This document shows positions 38,904 to 48,317 of a DNA stretch of 64,000 bases, one piece after another (positions within the stretch are counted from its first letter, which is position 1; the number at the start of each line of letters is the position of its first letter). The stretch is from positions 2,232,001 to 2,296,000 of the forward strand of contig NZ_BAAAOH010000001.1 in assembly GCF_039530225.1 (NCBI RefSeq). The letters are read 5' to 3'. The stretch comes from Microbacterium pumilum. Its GTDB lineage: Bacteria > Actinomycetota > Actinomycetes > Actinomycetales > Microbacteriaceae. Made by a program: the position numbers and the translations under genes. The notes below the pieces were generated by a model. It had not been told where the DNA came from and did no database searches. It was given only the letters and a program-made list of their open reading frames with translations.

Positions 38904-40637
38904 GTGCTCGGCAGACTACTCGTGCGCTACCTGGTCCCCGCGTGGCCGCTCGTTGTCGCGGTCGTGGTGTTCCAGCTCGCGCAATCGATCGCGTCACTCA
39001 TGCTCCCGACGCTCAACGCCGCGATCATCGATGACGGCGTCGTCAAGGGCGACATCCCGTACATCTGGTCGACCGGCGCCGTGATGCTCGGGGTCAGCCT
39101 CGTGCAGGTGATCTGCGCGGTGATCGCGGTCTACTTCGGCTCCCGCCTGGCGATGGGCATGGGGCGGGACCTGCGCGGTGATCTCTTCCACCGCGTGGTG
39201 GCGTTCTCGCAGCGGGAGGTCGGCCAGTTCGGCGCGCCGTCGCTCATCACCCGCAACACGAACGACGTGCAGCAGGTGCAGATGCTCGTCCAGGTGTCGG
39301 CGACGCTCATGGTCGCGGCCCCGATGCTCGCGATCGGCGGCGTCATCATGGCGATCCGTCAGGATGCGGGCCTCGCGTGGCTCATGGCGATCGCCGTGCC
39401 CGCCCTCCTCATCATCGTCGGCCTCATCGTGTGGCGCATGGTGCCGGCATTCACCCAGATGCAGGCGAAGATCGACCGCGTCAACCAGATCATGCGCGAG
39501 CAGCTCTCCGGCATCCGGGTGGTCCGCGCTTTCGTGCGCGAACGGGAAGAGCGTCAGCGGTTCTCGACGGCGAGCGAAGGTGTGATGGCGACGGGCCTGC
39601 GCGCCGGAAACCTCATGGCGCTGATGTTCCCGGCCGTGATGCTCGTGATGAACGTGTCGAGCGTCGCGGTGATCTGGTTCGGCGCCTTCCAGGTGCAGAA
39701 CGCGGGTGTGCAGATCGGCACGCTCTTCGCGTTCCTGAACTACATGATGCAGATCCTGATGGGCGTGATGATGGCGACCTTCATGTTCGTGATGATCCCG
39801 CGCGCGGCGGTGTGCGCCAAGCGCATCGGGCAGGTGCTCGGCACGGATACTTCGGTCGCGGCGCCGGTCGACCCGGCCGACGCGCCGGCGCCCGCGGGTC
39901 GCATCGAGTTCGATCACGTCGACTTCGCCTACCCCGGGGCCGAGGAGGCCGTGCTGCATGACATCACCTTCACGGTGGAGCCGGGAACAACGACCGCGGT
40001 CATCGGCTCCACCGGAGCCGGCAAGACGACCATGATCGGCCTCGTGGCGCGCCTGTTCGACGTCACGGCCGGTTCGGTGCTGGTCGACGGGGTCGACGTG
40101 CGCACCTATGACCCCGATGAGCTGTGGCAGCGAGTCGGACTCGTCCAGCAGCGCGCATTCCTGTTCTCCGGCACGATCGCGTCCAACCTCCGCTACGGCG
40201 ACATGGCCGCCACCGACGACGAGCTGTGGCGCGCCCTCGAGTTCGCTCAAGCCAGGGATTTCGTTGAGGCCATGCCCGACCAGCTCGAGGCGAAGATCGC
40301 GCAGGGCGGTACGAATGTCTCGGGCGGGCAGCGACAGCGACTGGCGATCGCCCGCGCGATCGTGAAGCGCCCCGAGGTCTACGTCTTCGACGATTCGTTC
40401 TCGGCACTGGATCTGAGGACGGATGCCGCGCTCAGACGCGCACTCGATACGCATCTGCCGGATGCCACGCGTCTGGTCGTGGCGCAGCGGGTCTCGACGA
40501 TCCAGCACGCGGACCAGATCGTCGTGCTCGACCACGGACGCATGGTGGGCATCGGGACCCACGATGAGCTCGTCGAGACGTGCGAGACGTACCGCGAGAT
40601 CGTCGAATCCCAGCTCTCGGTGGAGGCGGCAGCATGA
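38904..40637 (+). CDS. ABC exporter subunit with non-consensus Walker B acid
   Basis: Half transporter of 577 residues: six membrane helices (1-300) fused to a nucleotide-binding domain. Walker A GSTGAGKT lies near residue 368, signature NVSGGQRQR near 470 is canonical, but the Walker B ends VYVFDDS, with Asp where the catalytic Glu is normally found. It overlaps the partner gene by four bases. In heterodimeric type IV exporters this pattern marks the subunit whose ATP site is degenerate, completed by the partner signature. Likely a drug or lipid exporter. Confidence 0.92.
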   Translation: MLGRLLVRYLVPAWPLVVAVVVFQLAQSIASLMLPTLNAAIIDDGVVKGDIPYIWSTGAVMLGVSLVQVICAVIAVYFGSRLAMGMGRDLRGDLFHRVVAFSQREVGQFGAPSLITRNTNDVQQVQMLVQVSATLMVAAPMLAIGGVIMAIRQDAGLAWLMAIAVPALLIIVGLIVWRMVPAFTQMQAKIDRVNQIMREQLSGIRVVRAFVREREERQRFSTASEGVMATGLRAGNLMALMFPAVMLVMNVSSVAVIWFGAFQVQNAGVQIGTLFAFLNYMMQILMGVMMATFMFVMIPRAAVCAKRIGQVLGTDTSVAAPVDPADAPAPAGRIEFDHVDFAYPGAEEAVLHDITFTVEPGTTTAVIGSTGAGKTTMIGLVARLFDVTAGSVLVDGVDVRTYDPDELWQRVGLVQQRAFLFSGTIASNLRYGDMAATDDELWRALEFAQARDFVEAMPDQLEAKIAQGGTNVSGGQRQRLAIARAIVKRPEVYVFDDSFSALDLRTDAALRRALDTHLPDATRLVVAQRVSTIQHADQIVVLDHGRMVGIGTHDELVETCETYREIVESQLSVEAAA

Positions 40638-42715
40638 GCGGCTCGCAGCAGACCCGGCCGGTTTCAGGTCCGGCTTCGGGTCCGGCGCCTCGGGGCCCCC
40701 TCGGGGGCGGCGGCCCGATGGGTCGCGGCGTGGGGTTGCCGGTCCAGAAGGCGCAGAACTTCGGTCCGAGCGCGAAGCGCCTGCTCGGCACGCTCCGCGT
40801 CGACACCCCGCTGCTGATCGTGGTGCTCGTGCTCAGCGTCATCAGCGTCGGGCTCTCGGTGATCGGCCCGAAGCTCCTCGGCAACGCCACGAACGTGGTG
40901 TTCGCGGGATTCGTCTCGATGCAGATGCCTGCAGGCGCCACGAAGCAGCAGGTCATCGATCAGCTCATCGCGTCGGGCAACCAGCAGCAGGCCGACATGC
41001 TCTCCGCGATGGACTTCGTCCCGGGCGCCGGGATCGACTTCCCACAGCTCGGCATGATCCTCATGGTCGTGCTCGCGGTCTACGTGTTCGCGAGCCTCTT
41101 CGGCTGGCTGCAGGCGCGGATCCTGAACGGCATCGTCCAGCGGGCGATGCACCGCCTGCGCAAGCAGGTGGAAGACAAGATCCACCGGCTGCCGCTCTCG
41201 TACTTCGACAAGGTGCAGCGCGGCGAGCTGCTCAGCCGCGTGACGAACGACGTCGACAACATCGGCCAGTCGATGCAGCAGACGCTCTCGCAGGTCGTGA
41301 TCTCGCTGCTCACGGTGATCGGCGTCATGGTCATGATGTTCGTCATCTCACCGCTGCTCGCCGTCATTGCGCTGGTGACGATTCCCCTCACGATCTTCAT
41401 CACGGTGGTGGTGGCGCGACGTTCGCAGAAGCTCTTCGTCGCGCAATGGAAGGCCACCGGCATCCTGAACGCTCGCGTCGAGGAGACCTTCTCGGGCCAC
41501 TCGATCGTGAAGACGTTCGGCCACCAGCGCGAGGTCGAGGCGGACTTCCGCGATGAGAACGCCGAGGTGTACCGGGCGAGCTTCGGCGCCCAGTTCCTGT
41601 CGGGCACCATCATGCCGGCGATGATGTTCACCGGGAACCTCGTCTACGTGGCGATCGCCGTCGTCGGCGGTCTGCAGGTGGCCGCCGGACTGTTGTCGAT
41701 CGGCGATGTGCAGGCCTTCATCCAGTATTCGCGTCAGTTCACGCAGCCGCTCAGCCAACTCGGCTCGATGGCCAACCTGCTGCAGTCCGGCGTCGCGAGC
41801 GGTGAGCGCGTGTTCGAACTGCTGGACGAGTCCGAACAGGAACCGGACGACGTCGACGCCGAGACGGTGCCGGAGTCGGCGAGCCATCTCGCCTTCGAGG
41901 ACGTCACGTTCAGCTACAGCCCCGAAGAGCCGCTCATCTCCGGGCTGAGCCTCACCGCCGAGCCGGGCAGCACCGTCGCGATCGTCGGTCCGACCGGCGC
42001 GGGCAAGACGACGCTGGTGAACCTCATCATGCGCTTCTACGACGTCTCTGGCGGACGCATCTCGCTCGACGGCGTGGACACCATGCGCATGACGCGCGAC
42101 GACCTCCGCTCTCGCACCGGCATGGTGCTGCAGGACACGTGGCTCTTCTCGGGCACGATTCGCGAGAACATCGCGTACGGACGCCCGGATGCCACCGAGG
42201 AGGAGATCGTCGCGGCCGCGACAGCGGCATACGTCGACCGGTTCGTGCACGCGCTGCCGGACGGCTACGACACGATGCTCGACGACGAGGCGACGAACCT
42301 GAGCGTGGGCGAGCGACAGCTGGTCACGATCGCGCGAGCGTTCCTCGCCGACCCGCGGCTGCTGATCCTCGACGAGGCCACGTCCAGCGTCGACACGCGC
42401 ACCGAGCTGTTGATCCAGCGCGCGATGTCGAGGCTGCGCGAAGACCGCACCGCGTTCGTGATCGCCCACCGGCTGTCCACGATCCGGGATGCCGATCTCA
42501 TCCTCGTGATGGAGGCCGGCGCGATCGTCGAGCAGGGCTCGCACGCCGAGCTTCTCGAGGCGAAGGGTGCCTACTGGCGGCTGTACAACGCACAGTTCGA
42601 GGCGGCGATCGAGGATGAGGACGACCGCGTGCCGGTGCTCGCCGGTGCCCCGCCGGTACCCACCGTCACGGAGCTGATCACGGCCGCCGAGGAGGGGTTC
42701 GAGGTCGAGGACTGA
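40634..42715 (+). CDS. ABC exporter subunit with canonical Walker B and variant signature
   Basis: Half transporter of 693 residues with a disordered Gly/Pro N-terminus (1-35), six membrane helices and a nucleotide-binding domain. Walker A GPTGAGKT is near residue 451, Walker B LLILDEATSSVD has the catalytic Glu, but the signature reads NLSVGERQL rather than LSGGQ. It therefore complements the upstream subunit: canonical site from this Walker B with the other signature, degenerate site from the reverse pair. Between helices 1 and 2 an insertion near residues 90-130 is Gln/Ala-rich and may lie outside. Confidence 0.93.
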   Translation: MSGSQQTRPVSGPASGPAPRGPLGGGGPMGRGVGLPVQKAQNFGPSAKRLLGTLRVDTPLLIVVLVLSVISVGLSVIGPKLLGNATNVVFAGFVSMQMPAGATKQQVIDQLIASGNQQQADMLSAMDFVPGAGIDFPQLGMILMVVLAVYVFASLFGWLQARILNGIVQRAMHRLRKQVEDKIHRLPLSYFDKVQRGELLSRVTNDVDNIGQSMQQTLSQVVISLLTVIGVMVMMFVISPLLAVIALVTIPLTIFITVVVARRSQKLFVAQWKATGILNARVEETFSGHSIVKTFGHQREVEADFRDENAEVYRASFGAQFLSGTIMPAMMFTGNLVYVAIAVVGGLQVAAGLLSIGDVQAFIQYSRQFTQPLSQLGSMANLLQSGVASGERVFELLDESEQEPDDVDAETVPESASHLAFEDVTFSYSPEEPLISGLSLTAEPGSTVAIVGPTGAGKTTLVNLIMRFYDVSGGRISLDGVDTMRMTRDDLRSRTGMVLQDTWLFSGTIRENIAYGRPDATEEEIVAAATAAYVDRFVHALPDGYDTMLDDEATNLSVGERQLVTIARAFLADPRLLILDEATSSVDTRTELLIQRAMSRLREDRTAFVIAHRLSTIRDADLILVMEAGAIVEQGSHAELLEAKGAYWRLYNAQFEAAIEDEDDRVPVLAGAPPVPTVTELITAAEEGFEVED

Positions 42716-42723
42716 CGGTCCAC

Positions 42724-42729
42724 TAGGAT
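42724..42729 (+). promoter_or_regulatory. -10 box upstream of the PP2C gene
   Basis: TAGGAT at 42724-42729 follows the ABC operon stop by nine bases. Initiation near 42736 would give a leader of about 54 bases before GTG 42790. Confidence 0.4.
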
Positions 42730-42789
42730 GTGAGCACGCCGTCGGCCACCGGCCGCGGCTCGGTCGCCGGATTACGGGAGGGACGTGGC

Positions 42790-43569
42790 GTGCCCGAACC
42801 ATCCACCCAATCCCGCTCGGTGACTGTGCCCGGCGGAACGCTCGAGCTCAACTGGGCCGCCGCGACGCACACCGGACGCCGCCGCGACGTGAACCAGGAC
42901 GCGGTGTTCGCCGAGTTCCCCCTCTTCGTGGTCGCCGACGGCATGGGCGGGCACATCGGCGGCGAGATCGCGAGCGCGAGCACCATCGAACGGCTTCGGG
43001 ATGTCGCGGGCACCGGAACCGTCACGCCGAAGTCGATCGAGAAAGCGCTCTCGCGCGCGGTGAAAGACATCGCGTCGCACCCCGAGACGACGGATGACGG
43101 GACGGGAACGACACTCACGGGCGTGTACCTCGACACGAGCGGCGACTCCGCGCACTGGGTGACACTGAACATCGGCGACTCCCGCGTCTACCTCGTGCGC
43201 GACGGTGCGATCGTCCAGATCACGACCGACCACTCGGTGGTGCAGGAGCTCATCGCCGCGGGGCGGCTGAGCCCCGAGGAGGCCGAGAACCACCCGTACG
43301 GCAATGTGATCACGCGGGCGGTGGGTCCCAGCGAGAGCGTCACCCCAGACTACGTCCGGCTGGATGTCGTCGCCGGCGATCGGTTCGTCATCTGCTCCGA
43401 CGGGCTCACCAAGGAGCTCACGGATTACGGCATCCGTCATTTCCTCGACGAGAACAGCGATCCTGCGGCGGCCGTAGCCGCGATGCTCGACGCGGCACTC
43501 GAGAACGGCGGCCGCGACAACATCACGATCGTGGTCCTCGACGTCGAGTCCTCCCCAGCCGAAAGCTGA
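42790..43569 (+). CDS. PP2C family serine/threonine phosphatase
   Basis: Metal-dependent protein phosphatase of 259 residues with no membrane segment. The core motifs are NQDAVFAEFPLFVVADGMGGHIGGE (metal Asp and Gly), GTGTTLTGVYLD, LNIGDSRVYLVRDG and GGRDNITIVVLDV with the second metal Asp. GTG 42790 lies behind AGGGAGGG; an earlier GTG at 42730 is less likely. It is unlike the PstP gene in the ftsW-pbp cluster because no kinase or FHA gene is near. The neighbour EccC-like ATPase suggests but does not prove a link to secretion. Confidence 0.9.
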   Translation: MPEPSTQSRSVTVPGGTLELNWAAATHTGRRRDVNQDAVFAEFPLFVVADGMGGHIGGEIASASTIERLRDVAGTGTVTPKSIEKALSRAVKDIASHPETTDDGTGTTLTGVYLDTSGDSAHWVTLNIGDSRVYLVRDGAIVQITTDHSVVQELIAAGRLSPEEAENHPYGNVITRAVGPSESVTPDYVRLDVVAGDRFVICSDGLTKELTDYGIRHFLDENSDPAAAVAAMLDAALENGGRDNITIVVLDVESSPAES

Positions 43570-43634
43570 GTCCGGCCCTCCACAGTTCGGGCTTTCGGCG
43601 ACTGCCGGCGTGCGGGCCGCGGTCGACTGGGCGA

Positions 43635-46565
43635 GTGCCTTCCTCACCGCCATGGGTCGCCCCGCCGCCGCTGGTCTCCGCTCCGTCGATCGTCGCTTCG
43701 TCGATCGCCGCGGCGCCGCTCGCTGCGGCGCCGCCGGTCGTCGCTGACGACATCCACGATGCCGAGCCCCTCGTCCTTCCGCCGCCGTGGACGCCGTCCC
43801 CGCGCGCGCCCCTTCCCATCGTGGCGTCGATCGTTCCGATGATCGGAGCGGTCGTGCTCTGGCTCGTGACCGGGTCGATGTTCGCGCTCCTGTTCGCGGC
43901 GCTGGGTCCGCTCATCGCCGTGGCCACTGTGCTCGATGCAGCTCGGGGCGCTCGGCGGGACCGCCGTCGCGCGGTGGCGGATGCGGCGGCCGCACACGAC
44001 CGCGTGTCGGCCGAGATCGTGCGTCGGCATGATGCGGAGCGGCGCCGGCGCCGGGCGCGGCATCCCGACGTGGCTGCCTTCGTCGCGCGCGATGACGAGA
44101 TCTGGCGCAGCGTGCCGGGGCGGACCGGGGTGCTCGTGATCGGCGCGGGAGAGGTGGCCTCCGCGCTCCGGGTCGCCGGCGGGGAGGGGGATGCCGATGC
44201 CGCGGCCATCCGCGGCCGAGCCGCCCGACTGACGGGCGCACCCGTCGTGGTGCCCGCCACGGCCGGCGTCGCGATCGTGGGTGGGCCCGCCCTCGGGGCC
44301 GCCGTGCAGCGCGCCCTCGCGCTGCAGCTGTGCTTCGCTCTGCCGCCAGGCGAGCTGCGCATCGTGGGTGCGCTGCGGGGAGACCACGCCTGGGCCGAGC
44401 AGCTGCCGCATCGTCGCGCCGCGTCGGGGCTGCGCCTCGCACTCGTCGGTCCCGACGAGACCGTTCCGCCCGATGCCGACGTCGTGATCGTGCGTCAGAA
44501 CGTCGGCGCACCGCATCCGCCCGGCTGCGCGGTGTCGATCGCCGCTGACTCGCTGGGCAGCGCGAGGGTCGACTACGCGGGCGAGGTCGTACTCGTCGAG
44601 CTCGAGGCCGTCGGGGCGGAACAGGCGGCATCGCTCGCGGGCGAGCTGAGCGCCCGCGCGGAACGGAGTCTTGGATTGGCCGCCGGTCCCGATCTGCCGG
44701 TCTCGCTCGCCGACCTGCTCGGCGCGGCGCCGGCCGCACGCTCAGGCAGCCTGGCGGCGGTGATCGGCAGCGGAGGGGGCGAGCCGGTCGTCGTCGACCT
44801 CGTCGCAGATGGACCGCATGCCGTCGTGGCGGGCGTCACAGGCTCGGGCAAGAGCGAGCTGCTGATCACGTGGATCCTCGCGCTGTGCGCCACGCATTCG
44901 ACGCGCGAGGTGAGCTTCCTCCTGGCGGACTTCAAGGGCGGCACCGCATTCGACGCCCTGGGCGCGGTGCCGCACGTCACGGGCGTCATCACGGATCTGG
45001 ACGGCGCGGGTGCGAGGCGCGCGATCGAGAGCCTGCGCGCTGAAGTGCGCTGGCGCGAGGCGACGATCGCCGGCGCCGGCGCCCGAGACATCCTGGACCC
45101 GCGCGTCGATCTGCCGAGGCTCGTGGTCGTCGTCGACGAGTTCGCAGCGCTCCTGGGCGACCACCCCGAGCTGCACGCGGTCTTCTCGGATGTCGCGGCC
45201 CGCGGCCGCGCCCTGGGCGTGCATCTGGTGCTCGGCACGCAGCGCGTCTCGGGTGTGATCCGCGACAGCCTGCTCGCCAACTGTCCATTGCGGATGAGTC
45301 TGCGAGTGACGGATTCGGCCGACAGCCGCGCCGTGGTCGGCACCGACGATGCCGCGAACCTGCCGGGCGACACCGCTGGGCGGGGCCTCGCGCTCCTCCG
45401 CCGTGGGGGCGACCGCGCACCCCTTCAGGTGCGGATCGCCCTCTCCCAGCCGGCCGACATCGAGGCCGTCGTCGCCGGGGCGGACGGACCCTCACCCCGC
45501 AGGCCGTGGCTGCCGGCTCTCCCCACTCGCATCGCGCTCGACGAGCTGCGACTCACGTCGCACGAGCGAGGCGTGCTGGTGCTCGGCCTCGCCGACGAAC
45601 CGGAGCGGCAGCGCCAACGAACCGTCGGGGTGCGGATCGCGGATCGTGGGATGCTGGTCGTCGGTGGCCCCGGCTCAGGCAAGTCGACCGCGCTGGCCGT
45701 CGTCGAAGCTCAGGCCCCGGCATCGATCGTCCGCATTCCCGCCGATGCCGAAGGGGCGTGGGACGCCGTCGCCGCGCTCTCGGAGGATCCGCCGGCGCCG
45801 GGCACCGTGGTGCTCATAGACGACCTCGACACGATCCCCGCGCGCCTGCCGCACGATCACGCCCACGAGTTGCTGGAGCGGCTCGAGCGCGTACTGCGCG
45901 GGGCGGGGGAGTCGGGGATCCTCGTGGTGGCGTCTACGCAGCGACTGACCGGCGCCACGGCGCGGCTCGCCGACCTGCTGCCACGTCGGATCGTCCTGCC
46001 CACTCCGTCGCGCGCCGACCACTTCGCGGCGGGCGGCGATCCGGCGCGGTTCGCGCCAGATGCGCCGCCCGGACGCGGTTCGCTCGACGGAGTGTCGGTG
46101 CAGTTGGCGCTCGTCACGGTACCCGCCGTGGTCCCGGTGGCGGGTTCGCCTGGCTGGCTTCCCCGCGGTCGACTGACCGGCTTCGCCGCGCGGCGGTCTC
46201 CAGCCGCCCGCGCTGCGCTGGCGGAGTGGGCGCAGCGGGGCTTCCGCGTGGCCACGCTCGACGAGTATGCGGCGGATCCGAGCATGATCGCGGAGGGCTT
46301 TGTGGTGCTGACCGGAGAGCCGGATGACTGGCAGCGCCATTGGCGCGTGCTCGCCGAAGCCCGGGCCGATCACGACCTGGTGGTCGATGCGTCGTGCGCG
46401 GCCGAGCTTCGGCTGCTGACCGGTTCTCGGTCCCTCGCTCCGTACTGCGAACCCGGCCGTGGCCGCGCCTGGCTCGTCTCCGCGGGTGCCGATCCGGTGC
46501 GGATCGCCCTCCCGGGCGCAGAGGCCGCCTCCCTCCCTCGCTCCGATGTCCTTGACCACCCGTGA
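43635..46565 (+). CDS. FtsK/SpoIIIE-type ATPase resembling EccC/EssC
   Basis: A 976-residue protein with two membrane helices (about residues 57-96) and two RecA-like ATPase modules, as in type VII secretion motor EccC/EssC. Module one has Walker A GVTGSGKSE (about 400), FLLADFKGGTAF and Walker B VVVVDEFAALL; it includes the EccC-like QRVSGVIRDSLLANCPLRMSLRVTDSADSRAVVGT stretch. Module two has Walker A GGPGSGKST (about 677) and VLIDDLDT. No WXG100 or EccB/D/E gene is adjacent. Sequence similarity to EccC is clear in the first module only. The gene lacks obvious Shine-Dalgarno spacing at GTG 43635. Confidence 0.85.
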   Translation: MPSSPPWVAPPPLVSAPSIVASSIAAAPLAAAPPVVADDIHDAEPLVLPPPWTPSPRAPLPIVASIVPMIGAVVLWLVTGSMFALLFAALGPLIAVATVLDAARGARRDRRRAVADAAAAHDRVSAEIVRRHDAERRRRRARHPDVAAFVARDDEIWRSVPGRTGVLVIGAGEVASALRVAGGEGDADAAAIRGRAARLTGAPVVVPATAGVAIVGGPALGAAVQRALALQLCFALPPGELRIVGALRGDHAWAEQLPHRRAASGLRLALVGPDETVPPDADVVIVRQNVGAPHPPGCAVSIAADSLGSARVDYAGEVVLVELEAVGAEQAASLAGELSARAERSLGLAAGPDLPVSLADLLGAAPAARSGSLAAVIGSGGGEPVVVDLVADGPHAVVAGVTGSGKSELLITWILALCATHSTREVSFLLADFKGGTAFDALGAVPHVTGVITDLDGAGARRAIESLRAEVRWREATIAGAGARDILDPRVDLPRLVVVVDEFAALLGDHPELHAVFSDVAARGRALGVHLVLGTQRVSGVIRDSLLANCPLRMSLRVTDSADSRAVVGTDDAANLPGDTAGRGLALLRRGGDRAPLQVRIALSQPADIEAVVAGADGPSPRRPWLPALPTRIALDELRLTSHERGVLVLGLADEPERQRQRTVGVRIADRGMLVVGGPGSGKSTALAVVEAQAPASIVRIPADAEGAWDAVAALSEDPPAPGTVVLIDDLDTIPARLPHDHAHELLERLERVLRGAGESGILVVASTQRLTGATARLADLLPRRIVLPTPSRADHFAAGGDPARFAPDAPPGRGSLDGVSVQLALVTVPAVVPVAGSPGWLPRGRLTGFAARRSPAARAALAEWAQRGFRVATLDEYAADPSMIAEGFVVLTGEPDDWQRHWRVLAEARADHDLVVDASCAAELRLLTGSRSLAPYCEPGRGRAWLVSAGADPVRIALPGAEAASLPRSDVLDHP

Positions 46566-46580
46566 TGATGGCCATACCTT
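46552..46580 (+). promoter_or_regulatory. SigA-type promoter for a leaderless permease mRNA
   Basis: TTGACC (46552-46557), 17 bases, TACCTT (46575-46580) and a GTG at 46587 place the start of transcription on the start codon. The -35 lies inside the end of the EccC-like gene. Confidence 0.6.
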
Positions 46581-46586
46581 CACTGT

Positions 46587-48155
46587 GTGGCTACATCCCC
46601 GATAGACCTTTCCCGACCCGAAGGAAAAGGACTCGCAGCCGGAACGCTGGGACTGTGGGGCTCGACCGTCATCGGACTCGCCTCCACCGCGCCCGTCTAC
46701 TCGCTGGTCGCGTCCCTCGGCTTCGTCGTGATCGCCGTCGGCGCGCAGGCGCCGATCGCGTTCGTGATCGCCTTCATCCCGATGCTCTTCATCGCGTTCG
46801 CCTACCGCGAGCTCAACAACGAGATCCCGGACTGCGGAACCACGTTCACCTGGGGGACGAAGGCTTTCGGTCCCTGGGTGGGATGGATGGGCGGATGGGG
46901 CGTCGCCGTGGCGGGCATGGTGGTGCTCGCGAACCTCGCGCAGATCGCCGGCATCTACTTCTGGGCGCTCATCGACGGCATCGTCCGCACCTCCGAGGAT
47001 GCGCTCCTCGCCGACAATGTGCCGCTGGTGACCGCGACCGGGGTCGTGTTCATCGCCGCCATGACCTGGGTGAGCTGGCGTGGCGTCGAGATCGGCGAGC
47101 GCATCCAGAACGTGCTGCTCGCCATCCAGTACGTCGCGCTCGCGATCTTCGTCGTCGCAGCGCTGTGGCAGTTCTTCGCGGGAACCGCGCCCGATCCGAC
47201 CCCGTTCGACTGGTCGTGGTTCAACCCGCTCGCGTTCACCGACTGGGGTGGATTCATCGAGGCGATCCTGCTGGCCCTCTTCATCTACTGGGGCTGGGAC
47301 ACCTGCCTCGCGCTCAACGAGGAGACGAAGGACCCCAAGCGCATCCCGGGCCGCGCGGCCCTCCTGACGACGGTCATCCTGCTCGTCACGTACGTCGGCG
47401 TCACGGTCGCCGCCATGATGTACGCCGGACTCGGCACCGACGGCACGGGCCTCGGCAACGAGGCGAACGCCGACGACTTCTTCCTCGCCATCAAGGACGG
47501 ACTGCTCGGCCCCGTCGGCTGGGTGCTCGTGGTGGCGGTCATGATCTCGGCGATCTCGTCGACGCAGACGACGATCCTGCCGACCGCCCGGGGAACCCTC
47601 GCCATGGCCGCCTACAAGGCGCTCCCGCGGCGTTTCGCGACGGTCCACCCGCGTTACAAGACCCCGTCGTTCTCGACCCTCGTGATGGGTGTCGTGGCCA
47701 TCGTCTACTACGTCGGCATGACGCTCATCAGCGACAACATCCTGCAGGACTCGATCCTCTCGCTCGGCCTCGCGATCGCGTTCTACTACGGGATCACGGG
47801 CTACGCATGCGTCTGGTACTACCGCCGCGAGCTGTTCTCATCGGCGCGCAACTTCTTCTACAAGTTCCTGTTCCCGCTGCTCGGCGCGCTGATGCTGACC
47901 TACGCTTTCGTCCAGTCGGCGATCGACATGTACAACCCCGACTACGGATACAGTGGCGGGATCGGCGTCATCGGCAGCACCTTCCTGCTCGGAATCGGCT
48001 CGCTCGGGTTCGGCGTCGTCCTGATGGTGCTCTGGTTCTTCTTCCCCCGAGCGAAGGCGTTCTTCCGCGGTGAGAGCCTGAACCGCGAGACACCGGTGCT
48101 TGTGCCCGAGGACCCCGCAGATTACAGCCGTTCCATAGACGGAGGCCTGGTCTGA
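46587..48155 (+). CDS. APC family amino acid permease
   Basis: Polytopic transporter of 522 residues with about twelve to thirteen helices. The N-terminal GLWGSTVIGLASTAPVYSLVASLGFVVIAVG and the YRELNNEIPDCGTTFTWGTKAFGPWVGWMGGWGV segment define the amino acid/polyamine/organocation superfamily. It starts directly at GTG 46587. The substrate is unknown; alanine dehydrogenase and asparaginase genes lie 1-5 kb away and may indicate amino acid use, but the link is weak. Confidence 0.9.
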   Translation: MATSPIDLSRPEGKGLAAGTLGLWGSTVIGLASTAPVYSLVASLGFVVIAVGAQAPIAFVIAFIPMLFIAFAYRELNNEIPDCGTTFTWGTKAFGPWVGWMGGWGVAVAGMVVLANLAQIAGIYFWALIDGIVRTSEDALLADNVPLVTATGVVFIAAMTWVSWRGVEIGERIQNVLLAIQYVALAIFVVAALWQFFAGTAPDPTPFDWSWFNPLAFTDWGGFIEAILLALFIYWGWDTCLALNEETKDPKRIPGRAALLTTVILLVTYVGVTVAAMMYAGLGTDGTGLGNEANADDFFLAIKDGLLGPVGWVLVVAVMISAISSTQTTILPTARGTLAMAAYKALPRRFATVHPRYKTPSFSTLVMGVVAIVYYVGMTLISDNILQDSILSLGLAIAFYYGITGYACVWYYRRELFSSARNFFYKFLFPLLGALMLTYAFVQSAIDMYNPDYGYSGGIGVIGSTFLLGIGSLGFGVVLMVLWFFFPRAKAFFRGESLNRETPVLVPEDPADYSRSIDGGLV

Positions 48156-48210
48156 CCGCGGGCTCGACCGCAACCGACGCGGGAAGCGGCTTGCGCCGCT
48201 GACGCGTCTC

Positions 48211-48237
48211 GGCTCGTCGCGTTTCCGGCGACGAGCC
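48211..48237 (+). terminator. Hairpin after the permease gene
   Basis: GGCTCGTCGC (48211-48220) and GCGACGAGCC (48228-48237) form a 10-bp stem with a TTTCC-containing loop. A smaller hairpin AGCGGC/GCCGCT lies at 48185-48200. No T-run, so termination strength is uncertain. Confidence 0.55.
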
Positions 48238-48317
48238 TGTCTGCGCGCTCCTGTGAAGCCCTACGCTTCCGATCAGGCGGCGACCACTGGGACGCCCTCA
48301 CGCAGGAAGGCACGTCC

